Shown here piece by piece: positions 40,201 through 48,493 of a stretch of DNA of 64,000 nt. The number at the start of each line of letters is the position of its first letter. The stretch's first letter is position 1. This stretch comes from Thamnaconus septentrionalis (taxonomy: Eukaryota > Chordata > Actinopteri > Tetraodontiformes > Monacanthidae), in contig CM020518.1 in assembly GCA_009823395.1 (NCBI GenBank), forward strand, positions 12,210,501 through 12,274,500. Reading direction: 5' to 3'. Below the pieces are notes generated by a model. It made no database searches, was not told where the DNA came from, and worked only from the letters and a program-made list of their open reading frames with translations. The translations under genes were made by a program, and so were the position numbers.

Positions 40201-41145
40201 ATCCAGTCAAAGCTGCGTTTCAACATTCCTGCTTGTCAAACATCCCGAAAAAGGAGGGGAAAAAAGTGTCCACTTCACGTCCCTCTCTGTGTGTGATATT
40301 TATCCACTTGTAAATAACTCTACAGCGAGACGTGTTTCTAGCAGAAACGAGAAGGATTCTAATTGAACTCTGGCTCCAGGGGAAAAAACTTTTGGGAGAT
40401 GCGTGACCACTGAGTTGTTTTGTATGAGTAAAAGCTTTTGATTCTCTAGGTTTCACGAACTTTCATGGCAGTTTGTCACCCACTGTATTGCACGTGTATG
40501 TGAATGAGTTGGCTCATGTTCTTTGTGGCACTGTTGAACCAAAATGACACTGTGGTAGAATTAAACGTCCCTTGAAGGAAGCCCATCCAACTCAAGTGGC
40601 ACCCTTAATTTTTCAGCTCAATCGAAAAGTTTATTGAAAACTTTTCTTTTATAATTTAGTGTGCATTTCCCCAGATTTCTCACTGAACACATAATACAGA
40701 CAAGTCATTTGGAATAGATTTCTTTTTCTTTTTTCTGTGGACTTTCCAAGAGTGGGCAAAATCACATTTTGGGGGTCACTCGGTGCTCAGAATGATGCAG
40801 TCTGACAACATAGACAATCTTGGCAGATAAAACATGGCACATTTTTCTTCACATATTTATTTCAAATTCTTCTGTGGTTTTTTTCTTAGACCTCACTAAT
40901 CAAATTGTAAATACTCAAACAGCAGAGAACAGAATTAGTTTCGGCATTAGTGACTCGCGATTGTAAAACCAGCAATAAATAGCAGTGCAAACGCACCCAT
41001 TTTCATGTATAGCTAGCGTTTCTGGGGTTCCTCTGGAAACGGCCACCGTGAGATGATTGATATACATTTATCCTACATTCCACAATATGTACATAATTAC
41101 CTGTTTCTGACGTAACCTGTGTAAAATAAAACTAATGCTCTTTAA
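15194..41145 (+). CDS. erbin: Erbin, LAP-family LRR and PDZ scaffold protein (multi-exon gene)
   Basis: The coding region runs from ATG 15203 to TAG 38382-38384. Exons: 15194-15388, 15791-15908, 17551-17629, 17722-17811, 19688-19744, 22020-22083, 22376-22450, 23087-23231, 23952-24024, 25400-25529, 25647-25762, 26424-26493, 27850-27949, 29638-29759, 29921-30094, 30181-30357, 30943-31060, 31145-31319, 32702-34124, optional 34811-34942 and 36428-36484, then 36956-37123, 37216-37308, 38127-38201 and 38277-38384. The reading phase agrees at the joins I checked. The product follows human ERBIN closely from [19 protein letters not shown] to the PDZ and, like it, lacks extra PDZ domains. Members of this family bind the ERBB2 tail through the PDZ and act at basolateral membranes and junctions. 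The Cys-rich N-terminus (VPCRCL) is the known palmitoylation region. Upstream untranslated exons were not found. One large exon has frame breaks, described separately. Confidence 0.96.
15203..26493 (+). CDS. erbin: erbin N-terminus and leucine-rich repeat exons
   Basis: Twelve exons, 15203 to 26493, encode the N-terminal cap and the LRR array. The first exon holds the start ATG, nine bases inside a clear acceptor (ctccgtgcag), and the conserved [11 protein letters not shown] segment. Repeats of the LxxLxLxxNxLxxLP type follow in order, for example '[11 protein letters not shown]', '[11 protein letters not shown]', '[12 protein letters not shown]' and '[19 protein letters not shown]'. The block ends with 'AMWLSENQ'. 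Each exon carries part of one to a few repeats, and most introns fall in phase 2 or 0. In LAP proteins this array gives membrane targeting and binds partners such as SHOC2 and small GTPase regulators (family knowledge). No residue loss is seen in the array. Confidence 0.95.
15541..15655. repeat. Dispersed repeat, copy 2
   Basis: Partner of 13095-13225, lying in erbin intron 1. The most similar part is the final stretch 'tttaaaaatcataaatcaag...gcactggccctt'. Confidence 0.5.
16000..17430. other. erbin intron, nothing further seen
   Basis: Intron between exons ending 15908 and starting 17551. It contains C-runs, T-runs and frames without homology (15946-16467, 16901-17242). No RNA gene or conserved exon was recognised. 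Confidence 0.5.
17434..17520. mobile_element. Truncated end of a hAT-type element (family B)
   Basis: The segment starts 'tagggatgttaacaattaat' and continues with 'cgattatcggttaa', matching the left end of the complete element at 24748-25167. The right end is missing. It stops about 30 bp before the splice acceptor of the exon at 17551, at the beginning of the T-rich tract. Confidence 0.6.
18000..18960. other. erbin intron, nothing further seen
   Basis: Part of the intron between exons ending 17811 and starting 19688. No exon or transposon was recognised in this part. Confidence 0.45.
18980..19640 (-). mobile_element. Integrase-like (rve/DDE) transposase fragment
   Basis: On the minus strand, frames 19631-19437 and 19503-19021 overlap and read as the N-terminal part of an integrase-core protein. 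The diagnostic segment is '[24 protein letters not shown]', described here by its key residues: a GPN turn, then [11 protein letters not shown], with the Asp of DG as the likely first catalytic acid, followed by an SGC.xGFS segment. Only the first acidic residue of the triad is present, because the sequence then loses homology. The frame is broken between the two ORFs. The gene type is familiar from uncharacterised integrase-domain proteins of fish. I cannot name the superfamily. It sits antisense in an erbin intron. Confidence 0.6.
19760..22015. other. erbin intron, nothing further seen
   Basis: Intron between exons ending 19744 and starting 22020. GC-rich and pyrimidine-rich tracts at 20000-20650 give low-complexity frames. 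No supported feature was found. Confidence 0.45.
22451..23086. other. erbin intron, nothing further seen
   Basis: Plain AT-rich intron sequence. No repeat, exon or RNA gene was recognised. Confidence 0.5.
23245..23318. repeat. (CA)n microsatellite next to a 5' splice site
   Basis: About 37 CA units that start 14 bases after the end of the erbin exon ending at 23231. CA-rich RNA on the sense strand is a known binding target of hnRNP L, so an effect on splicing of this exon is possible. Confidence 0.98.
24748..25167. mobile_element. hAT-type MITE (family B), complete
   Basis: 420 bp. The left end 'tagggacgttaacaattaat' and right end 'taatcgataatttgcatcccta' are inverted copies (TAGGGA.G...ATCGATTA). 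It is flanked by a perfect 8-bp duplication, gtaggaag, at 24740-24747 and 25168-25175. This length is typical of hAT. There is no coding capacity. It lies in the erbin intron between exons ending 24024 and starting 25400. Confidence 0.9.
25788..26242. mobile_element. hAT element with BED zinc-finger remnant
   Basis: 455 bp with terminal TAGGGGT...ACCCCTA and a perfect 8-bp target duplication, attacaga, at 25780-25787 and 26243-26250. The plus frame starting 25793 contains a BED-type zinc finger: a CKLCHA CxxC pair, then a TTNMRYH helix and a second zinc-binding part ending HIACWHP. BED fingers are typical of hAT transposases. The rest of the transposase is gone and a (GT)n array fills the interior. 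It is inserted 25 bp after the erbin exon ending at 25762. Confidence 0.88.
26034..26126. repeat. (GT)n microsatellite
   Basis: About 46 TG units inside the hAT element at 25788-26242. It is flanked on both sides by inverted 'atcgcgat'/'cacgatt' words. Confidence 0.98.
26510..27633. other. erbin intron, nothing further seen
   Basis: Intron sequence with no recognisable exon or transposon before the duplicated segment at 27634. Confidence 0.5.
27634..27810. repeat. Intronic direct repeat, copy 1
   Basis: About 170 bp nearly identical to 29341-29507. Shared core words are 'tttttgctctttgcc', 'tcgctgactttca', 'cccgtcctctccagggtcta' and 'gacttttggcagagca'. It ends 39 bp before the erbin exon at 27850. 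Confidence 0.85.
27850..31319 (+). CDS. erbin: erbin post-LRR linker and acidic region exons
   Basis: Six exons join the LRR array to the disordered centre. They encode the conserved post-LRR segments '[13 protein letters not shown]', '[19 protein letters not shown]' and '[20 protein letters not shown]', then an acidic region ('[20 protein letters not shown]') and a serine/asparagine-rich piece ('[17 protein letters not shown]'). The donor after 30094 is weak (gtcggc). I use it because its phase matches the acceptor at 30181 and reading through meets a stop near 30182. Between 31060 and 31145 lies an 84-bp segment that looks like an intron but stays open, treated separately. Confidence 0.93.
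28082..28393. mobile_element. Harbinger-type MITE, short copy
   Basis: About 312 bp with ends 'gggcgcgttca' and 'tgaacgcagcc' in inverted orientation, flanked by TTA at 28079-28081 and 28394-28396. A TWA target duplication is the mark of PIF/Harbinger elements. Its two halves match the outer parts of the longer copy at 63144-63778. It sits in the erbin intron after the exon ending 27949. Confidence 0.82.
29341..29507. repeat. Intronic direct repeat, copy 2
   Basis: Partner of 27634-27810. It is followed by a T-run and then by the erbin exon at 29638. Confidence 0.85.
30375..30940. other. erbin intron, nothing certain
   Basis: Contains 'gcgttcgcagctctgcagcag' and 'ggttcacacc' words reminiscent of the element at 45205-45709, but no complete inverted ends. 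No exon was seen. Confidence 0.35.
31344..31896. mobile_element. hAT-type non-autonomous element (family C)
   Basis: The ends 'gggtgggcgatac' and 'gatacgtccagccctc' are imperfect inverted repeats. The flanks ctagttta (31336-31343) and ctagttga (31897-31904) are an 8-bp duplication with one mismatch. The interior is AT-rich and includes an (AG)n run at 31702-31731. It lies 25 bp after the erbin exon ending 31319. The sequence near 49190-49650 shares words ('agtatcgatctcat') and may be a relative. Confidence 0.68.
32410..32619. mobile_element. hAT-type non-autonomous element, family A copy 3
   Basis: Shortened, opposite-orientation copy of the family at 14730. Recognisable words are 'gcaaactatggcccg', 'taagagtcatttcaataaag', 'ttgttgtaactttgcttttg' and 'cccattgtggccca'. 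The flanks are ggctaaag and ggcttaag, an 8-bp duplication with one mismatch. It sits 80 bp before the large erbin exon. Confidence 0.72.
32702..34124 (+). CDS. erbin: erbin large central exon, with multiple frame breaks
   Basis: This exon of 1,423 bp corresponds to the long disordered centre of erbin. Acceptor ggctcttcag and donor AAAAG|gtgaat are clear. Conserved landmarks occur in the right order but in changing frames: 'QEDENMNQ' at the start, '[13 protein letters not shown]' at 33152, '[12 protein letters not shown]' near 33199, '[16 protein letters not shown]' near 33336 and '[16 protein letters not shown]'. Then come '[16 protein letters not shown]' at 33610, '[13 protein letters not shown]' near 33830 and '[13 protein letters not shown]' near 33927. 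The frame order is 0, 2, 1, 0, 1, 2, 0. The exon is extremely GC-rich with G and C runs. Because all landmarks survive, sequencing or assembly indels explain the breaks better than gene death. The longest single frame (32718-34319) is therefore not the true protein. Confidence 0.88.
34180..34225. repeat. (CA)n microsatellite
   Basis: About 22 CA units, beginning some 55 bases after the donor of the large erbin exon and ahead of the optional exons. Confidence 0.97.
34811..34942 (+). CDS. erbin: Candidate erbin cassette exon, 44 codons
   Basis: A strong acceptor (long C/T tract ending gtgctcag) and a consensus donor (CACCGC|gtgagt) enclose 132 bases. They are open in the erbin frame and begin and end in phase 0, so inclusion or skipping keeps the frame. 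The encoded segment is Ser/Arg/Gly-rich ('[20 protein letters not shown]'). It lies where mammalian ERBIN isoforms carry alternative exons between the central region and the PDZ. I do not recognise this peptide from human erbin, so it may be a fish-specific exon or a chance structure. Confidence 0.5.
35063..35486. mobile_element. hAT-type element with CAGGGGTGTCAAACTC end
   Basis: The left end 'caggggtgtcaaactc' and right end 'gagtttgacacc' are inverted copies, a terminus typical of hAT elements of vertebrates. The interior is AT-rich and non-coding. Flanking 'ctttgcac' and 'ctttagaa' could be a worn target duplication. It lies in the erbin intron between the optional exons. Confidence 0.7.
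35500..36420. other. erbin intron, no certain feature
   Basis: One 23-base acceptor/donor pair at about 36081-36103 (tgtcag ... gaag|gtaagc) looks like a micro-exon but contains an in-frame stop when read in phase 0, so I did not call it. No other exon was seen. Confidence 0.45.
36428..36484 (+). CDS. erbin: erbin alternative exon, 19 codons
   Basis: 57 bases between ctctttcag and aaaa|gtaggt, phase 0 on both sides. It encodes a '[19 protein letters not shown]' segment, which resembles the human alternative ERBIN exon containing 'DGIFISGQQNYSSATLSHKD' (shared pattern: D-x-[IV]-F, GQQ-x-Y). Its position before the exon starting 36956 is also the same. It is probably used in some tissues only. 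Confidence 0.72.
36956..38384 (+). CDS. erbin: erbin C-terminal PDZ domain exons
   Basis: Four exons, 36956-37123, 37216-37308, 38127-38201 and 38277-38384. The first gives the conserved '[17 protein letters not shown]' segment. The others form one complete PDZ: '[18 protein letters not shown]' with the GFSI carboxylate-binding loop, then 'FRPDD', '[16 protein letters not shown]', '[13 protein letters not shown]' and a final strand 'TVELTVIRD' before TAG. In mammals this PDZ binds C-terminal motifs of ERBB2, delta-catenin/ARVCF and related proteins. The GFSI loop and the alpha-B helix histidine (DHANAV) expected of a class I PDZ are both present. Confidence 0.96.
38385..41145 (+). other. erbin: erbin 3' untranslated region
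   Basis: About 2.7 kb of AT-rich non-coding DNA with T-runs, an (ATT)n run near 38950-38974 and (TTTTA)n near 39740-39770. Poly(A) signals AATAAA are at 40974-40979 and 41125-41130. The second probably ends the transcript near 41,145. The frames at 38866-39823 have no homology. Confidence 0.65.
41125..41130 (+). terminator. erbin: Likely erbin poly(A) signal AATAAA
   Basis: Canonical hexamer followed by a T-rich stretch 25-45 bases later. An upstream alternative is at 40974-40979. Confidence 0.55.
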
Positions 41146-41874
41146 CATGCACTGTTTTTTTATATATTTTTTTTCTTCTTTAGGTGATTTCCTTGAATGC
41201 TTTGCACTTGACAGTTTTTTCAACCACAGTGACGTGGCACACTAGTGTGCCGTGAGATGTCAGGTGGGCCATGAAAAATTATCCAATTTCACTCAATTGG
41301 TCTAAAAAAATAAAATAAATAACATTCCATTGTGGGGCGACTGTCCTTCAAAAGGAATCAAAGCCTATTTTCTTCCCAAGATATCAGCTTTGTGAGCATC
41401 TCAGCAGGTCCAGGTTTCACAAACAGGCCAAAAAGTGTAATTTTATAATATTTTGGTGGTGTGTCATGGGTTTTGTTTTGTTTTTTCAATGGAAAAAGTG
41501 ACCTGGTTTTGTAATATGCTATTTGTCCACTAGATGGTAGCAAAAGCCATGTAAGGTCACAACATGACCAACGTTCACTATTCAAAGAGCGATTTTAAGC
41601 CGTTTTCCATTGAACAGTCTTTCTCTAAAACTGGACAAGGTATTGCGTCCAATTTTAGCTTCGATATAGATATGAACTTCGATATCGAAGCTAATATCAT
41701 GGCTTTGCTGTTTGACATTTGTAAAAATAAATAGATAAATGATTAAATAAATGCATGCTTGCCTGACATCTTAAGTATAGCATACAGTAGCTGTAAATGT
41801 GACTTAAACAGAACGACCGCGGCCGACGTGGGTTCTCTGGGTATGCGGGAAATATTTTTTTTATTATGGTCCAG

Positions 41875-42190
41875 GCATGGGCAAACTACGGCCCGTTAAA
41901 CTTTTTTTATCCGGCCCGCCGAACTTGATGGGATGATATTAATTGTAAATAAGTCATAAAAAAGTTGTATTTTATCCAATTTTTTTTCAATGTTTTAAGA
42001 GGCTTTTCAATAAAGAGCTACACTTACCGTGGGGTTTCCAAGGCAGGTATTTTGTTGTAACTTTGCTTTTGTTCGTTTTCAATTGACATTAAAACCACAT
42101 ATGTTTTCTACATATCCCTCATACGTGTTTATTGGCCACATCTGTCAAATTTTCGAACCCATTGTGGCCCAAAAAGTTTGCCCACCCTGG
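41875..42190. mobile_element. hAT-type non-autonomous element, family A copy 4
   Basis: Opposite orientation to copies 1 and 2, and the clearest copy for the ends: 'ccaggcatgggcaaacta' and 'agtttgcccaccctgg' are inverted copies. Internal words 'taaaaccacatatgttttctacatat' and 'gttgtaactttgcttttg' match the reverse complement of copies 1 and 2. No clean target duplication is visible. It lies between erbin and the srek1 promoter region. Confidence 0.7.
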
Positions 42191-42224
42191 ACTAGCGTCT
42201 TTTGATTAAACTGTTCGCATTGGC

Positions 42225-42452
42225 TCCCGTTTTTCGCAGGACTTTAGCCTCCACTCCTCTAGGGGGTAGCAGCTCTCTTTGCGAAGACAATGTGGAAGCT
42301 ACGAGAGCGCCACGCACAGCGTCACGCGGCCCGCCCACCAGCCCGGATGTACCGCGCTCTGCGGCTAACGTAGCGACTCGTCTAAAATATCCCAACTCAA
42401 CCGTTTTGCCGTACCCCACAGTCATTTCTATTTTCTTTCTTTCTTTTCCACA
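42225..42452 (+). promoter_or_regulatory. srek1: srek1 5' flank and 5' UTR, CpG-containing
   Basis: The 230 bases before the srek1 ATG are richer in CpG than the flanks and end in a pyrimidine tract (ttctttctttcttttcc) just before the start codon. A first exon with its own start codon and no upstream acceptor places the promoter here or just upstream. The exact start site is not readable. The family A hAT copy ends only 35 bp upstream. Confidence 0.4.
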
Positions 42453-42861
42453 ATGAGCGGGATACCGGGAACCGCCGTCGTCCAGGTGACCAACCTGTCC
42501 TCGACTGTGAGCAGCGAACAGATGCGCACTCTGTTCGGCTTCTTGGGGGACATCGAGGAGCTCCGGCTATACCCTCCCGAGTAAGCGCAACGTCAGCCAT
42601 GCTAGCAGGGCAGCGCGCGGCGCTGCGGCCTGCTCTGCGGCACCGTCTCAACCGCGGAATTCACAAAGCAAATGACGCAAAAGAAACCATTTACTCACCC
42701 TGTGTCCGTGTTCCTCCCTCTTCACAGCAACGCCCCCCAGTCCTTTACCTCCAAAGTTTGTTACATAACGTACCGAGACCCCTCCAGTGTTGGTGTGGCG
42801 CAGCATCTCACCAACACTGTATTCGTTGACAGAGCTTTGATTGTAGTGCCATGTGCCGAAG
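42453..42861 (+). CDS. srek1: srek1 exons 1-2, first RRM
   Basis: Starts MSGIPGTAVVQVTNLSS. The RNP2-like strand is 'VVQVTNL' and the RNP1-like strand is 'KVCYITYRD', both in place. It ends with the highly conserved 'SVGVAQHLTNTVFVDRALI' segment. The join is CCCGA|gtaagc ... cacag|CAACGCC, giving P-D-N-A. Human short isoforms lack this RRM, and this gene clearly can encode it. Confidence 0.95.
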
Positions 42862-45800
42862 GTGAGTGCATCCCGTCTTGTACCAGTAGGTCAATTTTAA
42901 ATATCCGGAGTCGGCTTCGAGGATTTGTTACGACGGCCTCCCCCGAATCGTTTGGTGTGTTGTTGTTTGAACCCTGGTTTGTTTGCTTGTTTGTTTTGTG
43001 TTGTCCTCAGTCAGTCAGTAAGTATGTAAGTAAGACGTCGTGGTTAGTTCTCTAGTTCTTGTGTGACGCATCCTACCCTTGCTTACGTTACCTAGCAATG
43101 CAGGTGTGTGTTTGGTGTCACCGTGCGTTCTCCACAGATAACACGAGGAACACCGCGAACCGTTTCCCAAAGCTGCAGGGTTTTTTTTTTGACCTCACTG
43201 TAGACACTGGATCTCTGGAACAAGTAGCTTTGTGTATTTGTTTTTTTGTTTTTTTCCATTAGAAGCTCATCAATGTCGTTTTGTTGCATTGAAACTACTC
43301 AGTGAATCCACAGCACCCGCTCCCTCCCCGTTTTTGCTGTTTTCATTTTTTTGGGGGGTGCTCCTATTTTTGGAGTAATTATAATAATAAAAAAAAATCC
43401 CTCCTCCACTTTTGGTGCCACTGTTGTTCCCATTGTTTCGAACGCTAAGATGCCGCCTCTAACTTAATGCTTTTTTTGTCCTCGTGACTTGGTGCTGGAT
43501 GGCTACTGAGTTTATTAATTTGGTTTTGTATGTTTTTTCTGTGTGATTATGTGTGCATATCAGATGACTAGCCTGGCCCAGCCGTAACACTACACTAGCC
43601 TGAGTCAGGCATTGTTTTCCAAGCCACTATCCCCGATCGGGCCAACGCAGCCTTCACGGGGGGAATGTGACCAGGAGAATAGCCTGCTGAACCTTCCAAG
43701 ATGGACACCTTGTCTCTTTTTTTTTAATTATTATTTATTTTTTTCTTTTTCCTTTTGGTTTGTTTCCTTTCATTACTATCCCATGTTGTCCCACTTTCTA
43801 CTGTCTCTATCTGGAAAACAAACAGTATTTCTTATCTCTAGCGTTGATTTTTTATATATATATATTTGTAATTTCGGTTTGTTGTTTTTGTTTTTTTTTT
43901 ACTGTCCAAACCCCCCCACCCTCCTCTCTCTTTTCTGCTACAGCTGCAGCTTGTGTGTGGTTGAACTCAGTCCAGGTTGCTACGGCATACCGGTGGGGAT
44001 GTGTGTCACACATGGGATGCTAGAGGGATCACTAACACTTTTGACTCGCTTACTCCTGCTGACCAAGTCAGGGGCTAGATATTGGGAAAGTGAGGCCCTG
44101 CGTCGGGCTTTTTCCCAACGCAGACTCTTCACATTCTTGTTGCATTTAAGTCTCAGTTGAATTCCTTTGGGTTGTTTTCCTCACACAACTACATGACACT
44201 AAACACAGTGGATGGTTTAGTGTTTGTTAATGACAGTAATGATAACACTTCTCTGTCTCCACTCTTCTTTTAAGAATGAAAAAAGAGAAGATGGAACTAA
44301 GCAAAGCATCCTAATAGCTTTAATTTATTTTTTTTACAGCTAAAGTCTTGGCTAACATTTCCCAAAGTTCTTAAAATTGTTGTTCTTTTCTGTATCTGAT
44401 GTCCTGTGTGCTATTAGTGATGCAGCCATTGGGGTTGTCTTGTGTTGCACACCTTACCAACACTGCGAAAACGATCGCCCCCCCAACACGGAAAAGCGCC
44501 CCCCCATGCTTGATATCGTATGGTTCATGACCAATATGTTTCCAGTACAGGTGACCCATGCATCAAAGTGTTAACTCATTCACTGCATTGTGCTTTAGTT
44601 TTTTTTTTTCTTCTTCTTTTTCTGATCTGTGAAAAGAGACCGAGGACAAAGTCAGTCCTCTTTTGCTTAGAGAGAAACCAAAGTAAACCATAAGATCTAA
44701 TTGATTGAAAAGAATAGTTCAGTCTGACTGAGGGGGATCACTTACTGACAGCACAGTAGGGATGCTGGATCTCCACTTTTACCAATGAGTAGACAGTAGA
44801 ACACTAGTAGGCTGTTTTTTGGGGAGGTTTATGCTCTCTTTCTCTCTAGAATACAGTGGGATTATTGTGCACATATAGAGGAGAGTGAACAGACGAGCCT
44901 CGCTACTGCCCTCGCTAACATGTGCTTCTGTCCTGCAGGGAAAATCCCCGAGGAGGCCAAGGCCTTGTCACTTTTGGCACCTTCCACCCCAGCACCCAGT
45001 CTGATCTCTGGTGGGGGTCTCCTGCCAATCCCCCCTCCATCCCCACTGCAGAACGTGAGTCAGTCACTCATTCAAATGACCTGAATCCTCATAGCCACCA
45101 TAGCACTTTTATAGGCACTGGCAATGGGTTATTTTTTTAGGGATGTCAGCGTTAAGGCATTAATCGCAATCAGTTAAATACAATCCATAACGTGTCAAAT
45201 TTAAGGCCGGGTTCACACTAGCCGCAGAAGCGCCACGGAACGGAGCCCGCTTCCCTTCGGCGCCCTTGTTAACCGTTGGTGTTGTTCACACCAGATGTGA
45301 AGCGGCGCGCACCTCCGCGGCCGGCTCACGCCGAGCAGCGATGGTTTCGGTATCTGGTCTATTTTGTGCGAGAGCCGCGAGCGATCCGCGTCAAGCAAGA
45401 CAAGGAAGTCACTCAAAGGAACACGAGAAAATCCGGTAAATTTAAAAAAAAAAAAAAAGCAATTTTCAAAATAAAATGCCGCAGTTGACAAATGCGATTA
45501 TGTTTGTGTACATTGTATTTGTCAGTATCTAAACAGAGTGCGAGAGAGATCAAACAAACAAGCAAACGCACACAGCTGGCTACGGGGCGGGGGGTGGTTT
45601 TGGGTGTCTAAACACACAAGCAAACAGGGAAAGAGCGAGCGAGAGGCAGAGAGGGGTTGTTGTTAAGTCAAGATGGACGATCGTGGGCGCGTCTGGTGTG
45701 AACCCAGCGTAAACCTTTTTGTTCCTTTTACTAACCCGTATTCAGCCCCTCTGGCCAATTTCTGGTAAGAAATACTTTGCATTATGGGGTTAAAACTGCC

Positions 45801-48444
45801 TTGAAATACAATATAACAGAATTTTACATGCAATTCAAACTGCGATTAATCGCAGTTAACTATGAAGATTTTGCGATCAATCGCGATTTTAAAAAAATGA
45901 GCTCAGCTCTAGTTTATTTTAATCAGTATACTGCTCCATCAATGCTTTTTGCAGTATTTTTTATTGGTGAAGTGCAAAGAGCTGCAGCGGGTGTTTCAGT
46001 CCAGCAGTGTCTGAATATTGTCTTAGTCACTTCAGCCAAGTTTTGTTCTCACATTTGCTTCAGCAGTTTCACTTTCGCTACCAGTTTCACTCCATCGTAC
46101 CGTCTGGCACCTTTGCTCCACTACTGCATCAGTGAGCAGCCAGAGCACAGAGGATGCTTCATTCACATGGGCCTATAACCCTTTGTGAGTGGGTGGGAGT
46201 GGGACTTATGCCAAGAAGCCAGCGTGTTTGATGAGGGTATCGAAGTTCTTTGATTTTGATTGTGTCATGCGCTTTTTGTGATATTACGAAGTGTTTTTTG
46301 TGTTACTGAAATAAATTTTAGCTAGTTTGTATATTATTTGTGCAAATTTTATTCACTTACATTTATTATTTGGAAGTAAAAAAGTGGTATTTGGCAGTAA
46401 TATAGCGGTAAAAGGTTTTAAAAAAAAAAAAAATTCTAAAATATTAAAACAGAAATTGACATTTCCAAAAAAATTAAAATCATGAAAATGGAATCTGGGG
46501 AAAAATCACATGGATTGTTTAGGGCCCTCTGTGAACATACCGGTGTCTTTTTCAGCTGAACCTCCCCATAATGAACCGGATGCCCGCCAGCCTGGACATC
46601 GCAGCCTCGGCCCCGGCCCAGCCGCCCCTCATGGGCAACGTGGACCCTTCCAAAATCGATGAGATCAGGAGGACCGTGTACGTCGGCAACCTCAACTCTC
46701 AGGTAAGTGGCCACCTTGGCGCCCGCTCACCCAAAACCCCCCTCGGCCTCATCGCTGCCGCTCAGCTCCGTCCCTCTGCCTCGTCCCCGCAGACCACCAC
46801 TGCCGAGCAGCTGCTGGAGTTCTTCAAGCAGGTGGGCGACGTCAAGTTCGTGCGCATGGCCGGCGACGAGACCCAGCCGACGCGCTTCGCCTTCGTGGAG
46901 TTCATGGAGCAGGATTCCGTCGCCAGAGCGCTGACCTTCAACGGGGTCATGTTCGGGGACCGACCGCTGAAGTACGTCCCTTGAAATGTAGTTTTTATTT
47001 TGATAAAATAATGTTCGGAGGCAAACATTGTCACCGGCATATATTTACAGGATAATGAATGAATGAAAAACGTAAAAAATAAAACAAAATAACACAATTA
47101 ACGAAAGCAACAGTATATAAAACAAAAAACCTGATCATTGATCCTCTCAGCCTCCTCCTCAGTGCTAACCGAGATGTATTTTATTTTATTTTTTGAAGGG
47201 TCAATCATTCAAACAACGCCATAGTGAAGCCTCCAGAGATGACCCCGCAGGCTGCCGCCAAAGAGCTGGAGAGCGTGATGAGGAGGGTGCGGGAGGCCCA
47301 GTCCACCATCGCTGCTGCTATCGAACCAGGTACGACGGTCGGGAGGGCTCCATTATTTTTATTCCCCCCCCTCTCTCTCACGCGTTGACGCTGTTAGCGG
47401 CCGCGACACTGACGCCGCTGCCTCCCGCCCCTACAGCCGACACTAGGAAGCGCTCGTCCAGTCGCTCCAGGAGGTCCCGCCGGTCCCGCTCGCGCTCCCA
47501 ATCGCGCTCCAAGACGCGCAGGAAACGATCCCGCTCCAAACACAGGCCGCCGCCCAGGGTGCCCACGGACTCCCACAGTTCTCGCGCCGGCCACAAGAGG
47601 CGCTCTCGCTCCAGAGACAGAAGGCACAGTCGAAGTCGCTCCAGGTGTGTTTTGAACGCGCACAACCCGAAATTAACCTTTTCAATTTATTTAATCATGT
47701 GATCAAATCACCCTCTGGAAAACTGAAGCTGATTTTCTGTTGTTACCTTTACACATCTCTTTGGGTTTTGTTTTAGTTTTTTCCGTTGTCCCTATCCTGA
47801 CATTAAACTCCCCAAAAATGCTAAAACATTTAACTTTATCTTAACCCCATTGTGATGTCACAAAGGGGACAGTTACCCCTCCGGGTTTAGCGACCGCACC
47901 CTCAGGTAGGGTCCCTCTCGGACCCCTTGTGGCCACCTTGCTTCCATCCCCTTCTTAACACGCAGAAGCGGCGACAAATGATCAGGCTTCGCTGGAGGCT
48001 GTGAACAGAGGGCTAAACTGAGACACTTAATCGTGCTTCAGTGACCCCTACTGGAGGTTGAAGAGTAACTGTGGTAAATGGGACCTTTAACTGAATCCGA
48101 TATTACAGACTGTTACTTTTTTATCCGTCAGTTCTATCATGATAATAATAATAATGATGATGAGGTTGTGTCCAGAAGACTGAAGTGTATCCAGTTGAAA
48201 ATGTGAATCCATGTGTTTCTGTGTTCAGGGGCCACAGGAGGAGGAGCAAGGAGCGGTCGAGGAGCCCTCGGAGGAAAGCCAAGTCACCCTCACCCAAACG
48301 GTAACTCCAGCCCATTGCAACCACCAGCTGTCTGTCTGTCCTTCTGTCTCTCTCTCTCTCTGTCTGTCTCTCCATCTGTCTGTGTCTGTCTGTCTCTCTT
48401 TCTGTCTGTCTGTCCGTCTGTCTCTCTCTTTGTCTCTGTGTCTG

Positions 48445-48493
<49 letters not shown>

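Noticed and set aside
44390..44560. Similarity of an intronic stretch (caccttaccaacactg) to srek1 exon 2 (catctcaccaacactg)
   Set aside because: The match is limited to about 16 bases and the frame around it does not continue as an RRM. Probably chance.
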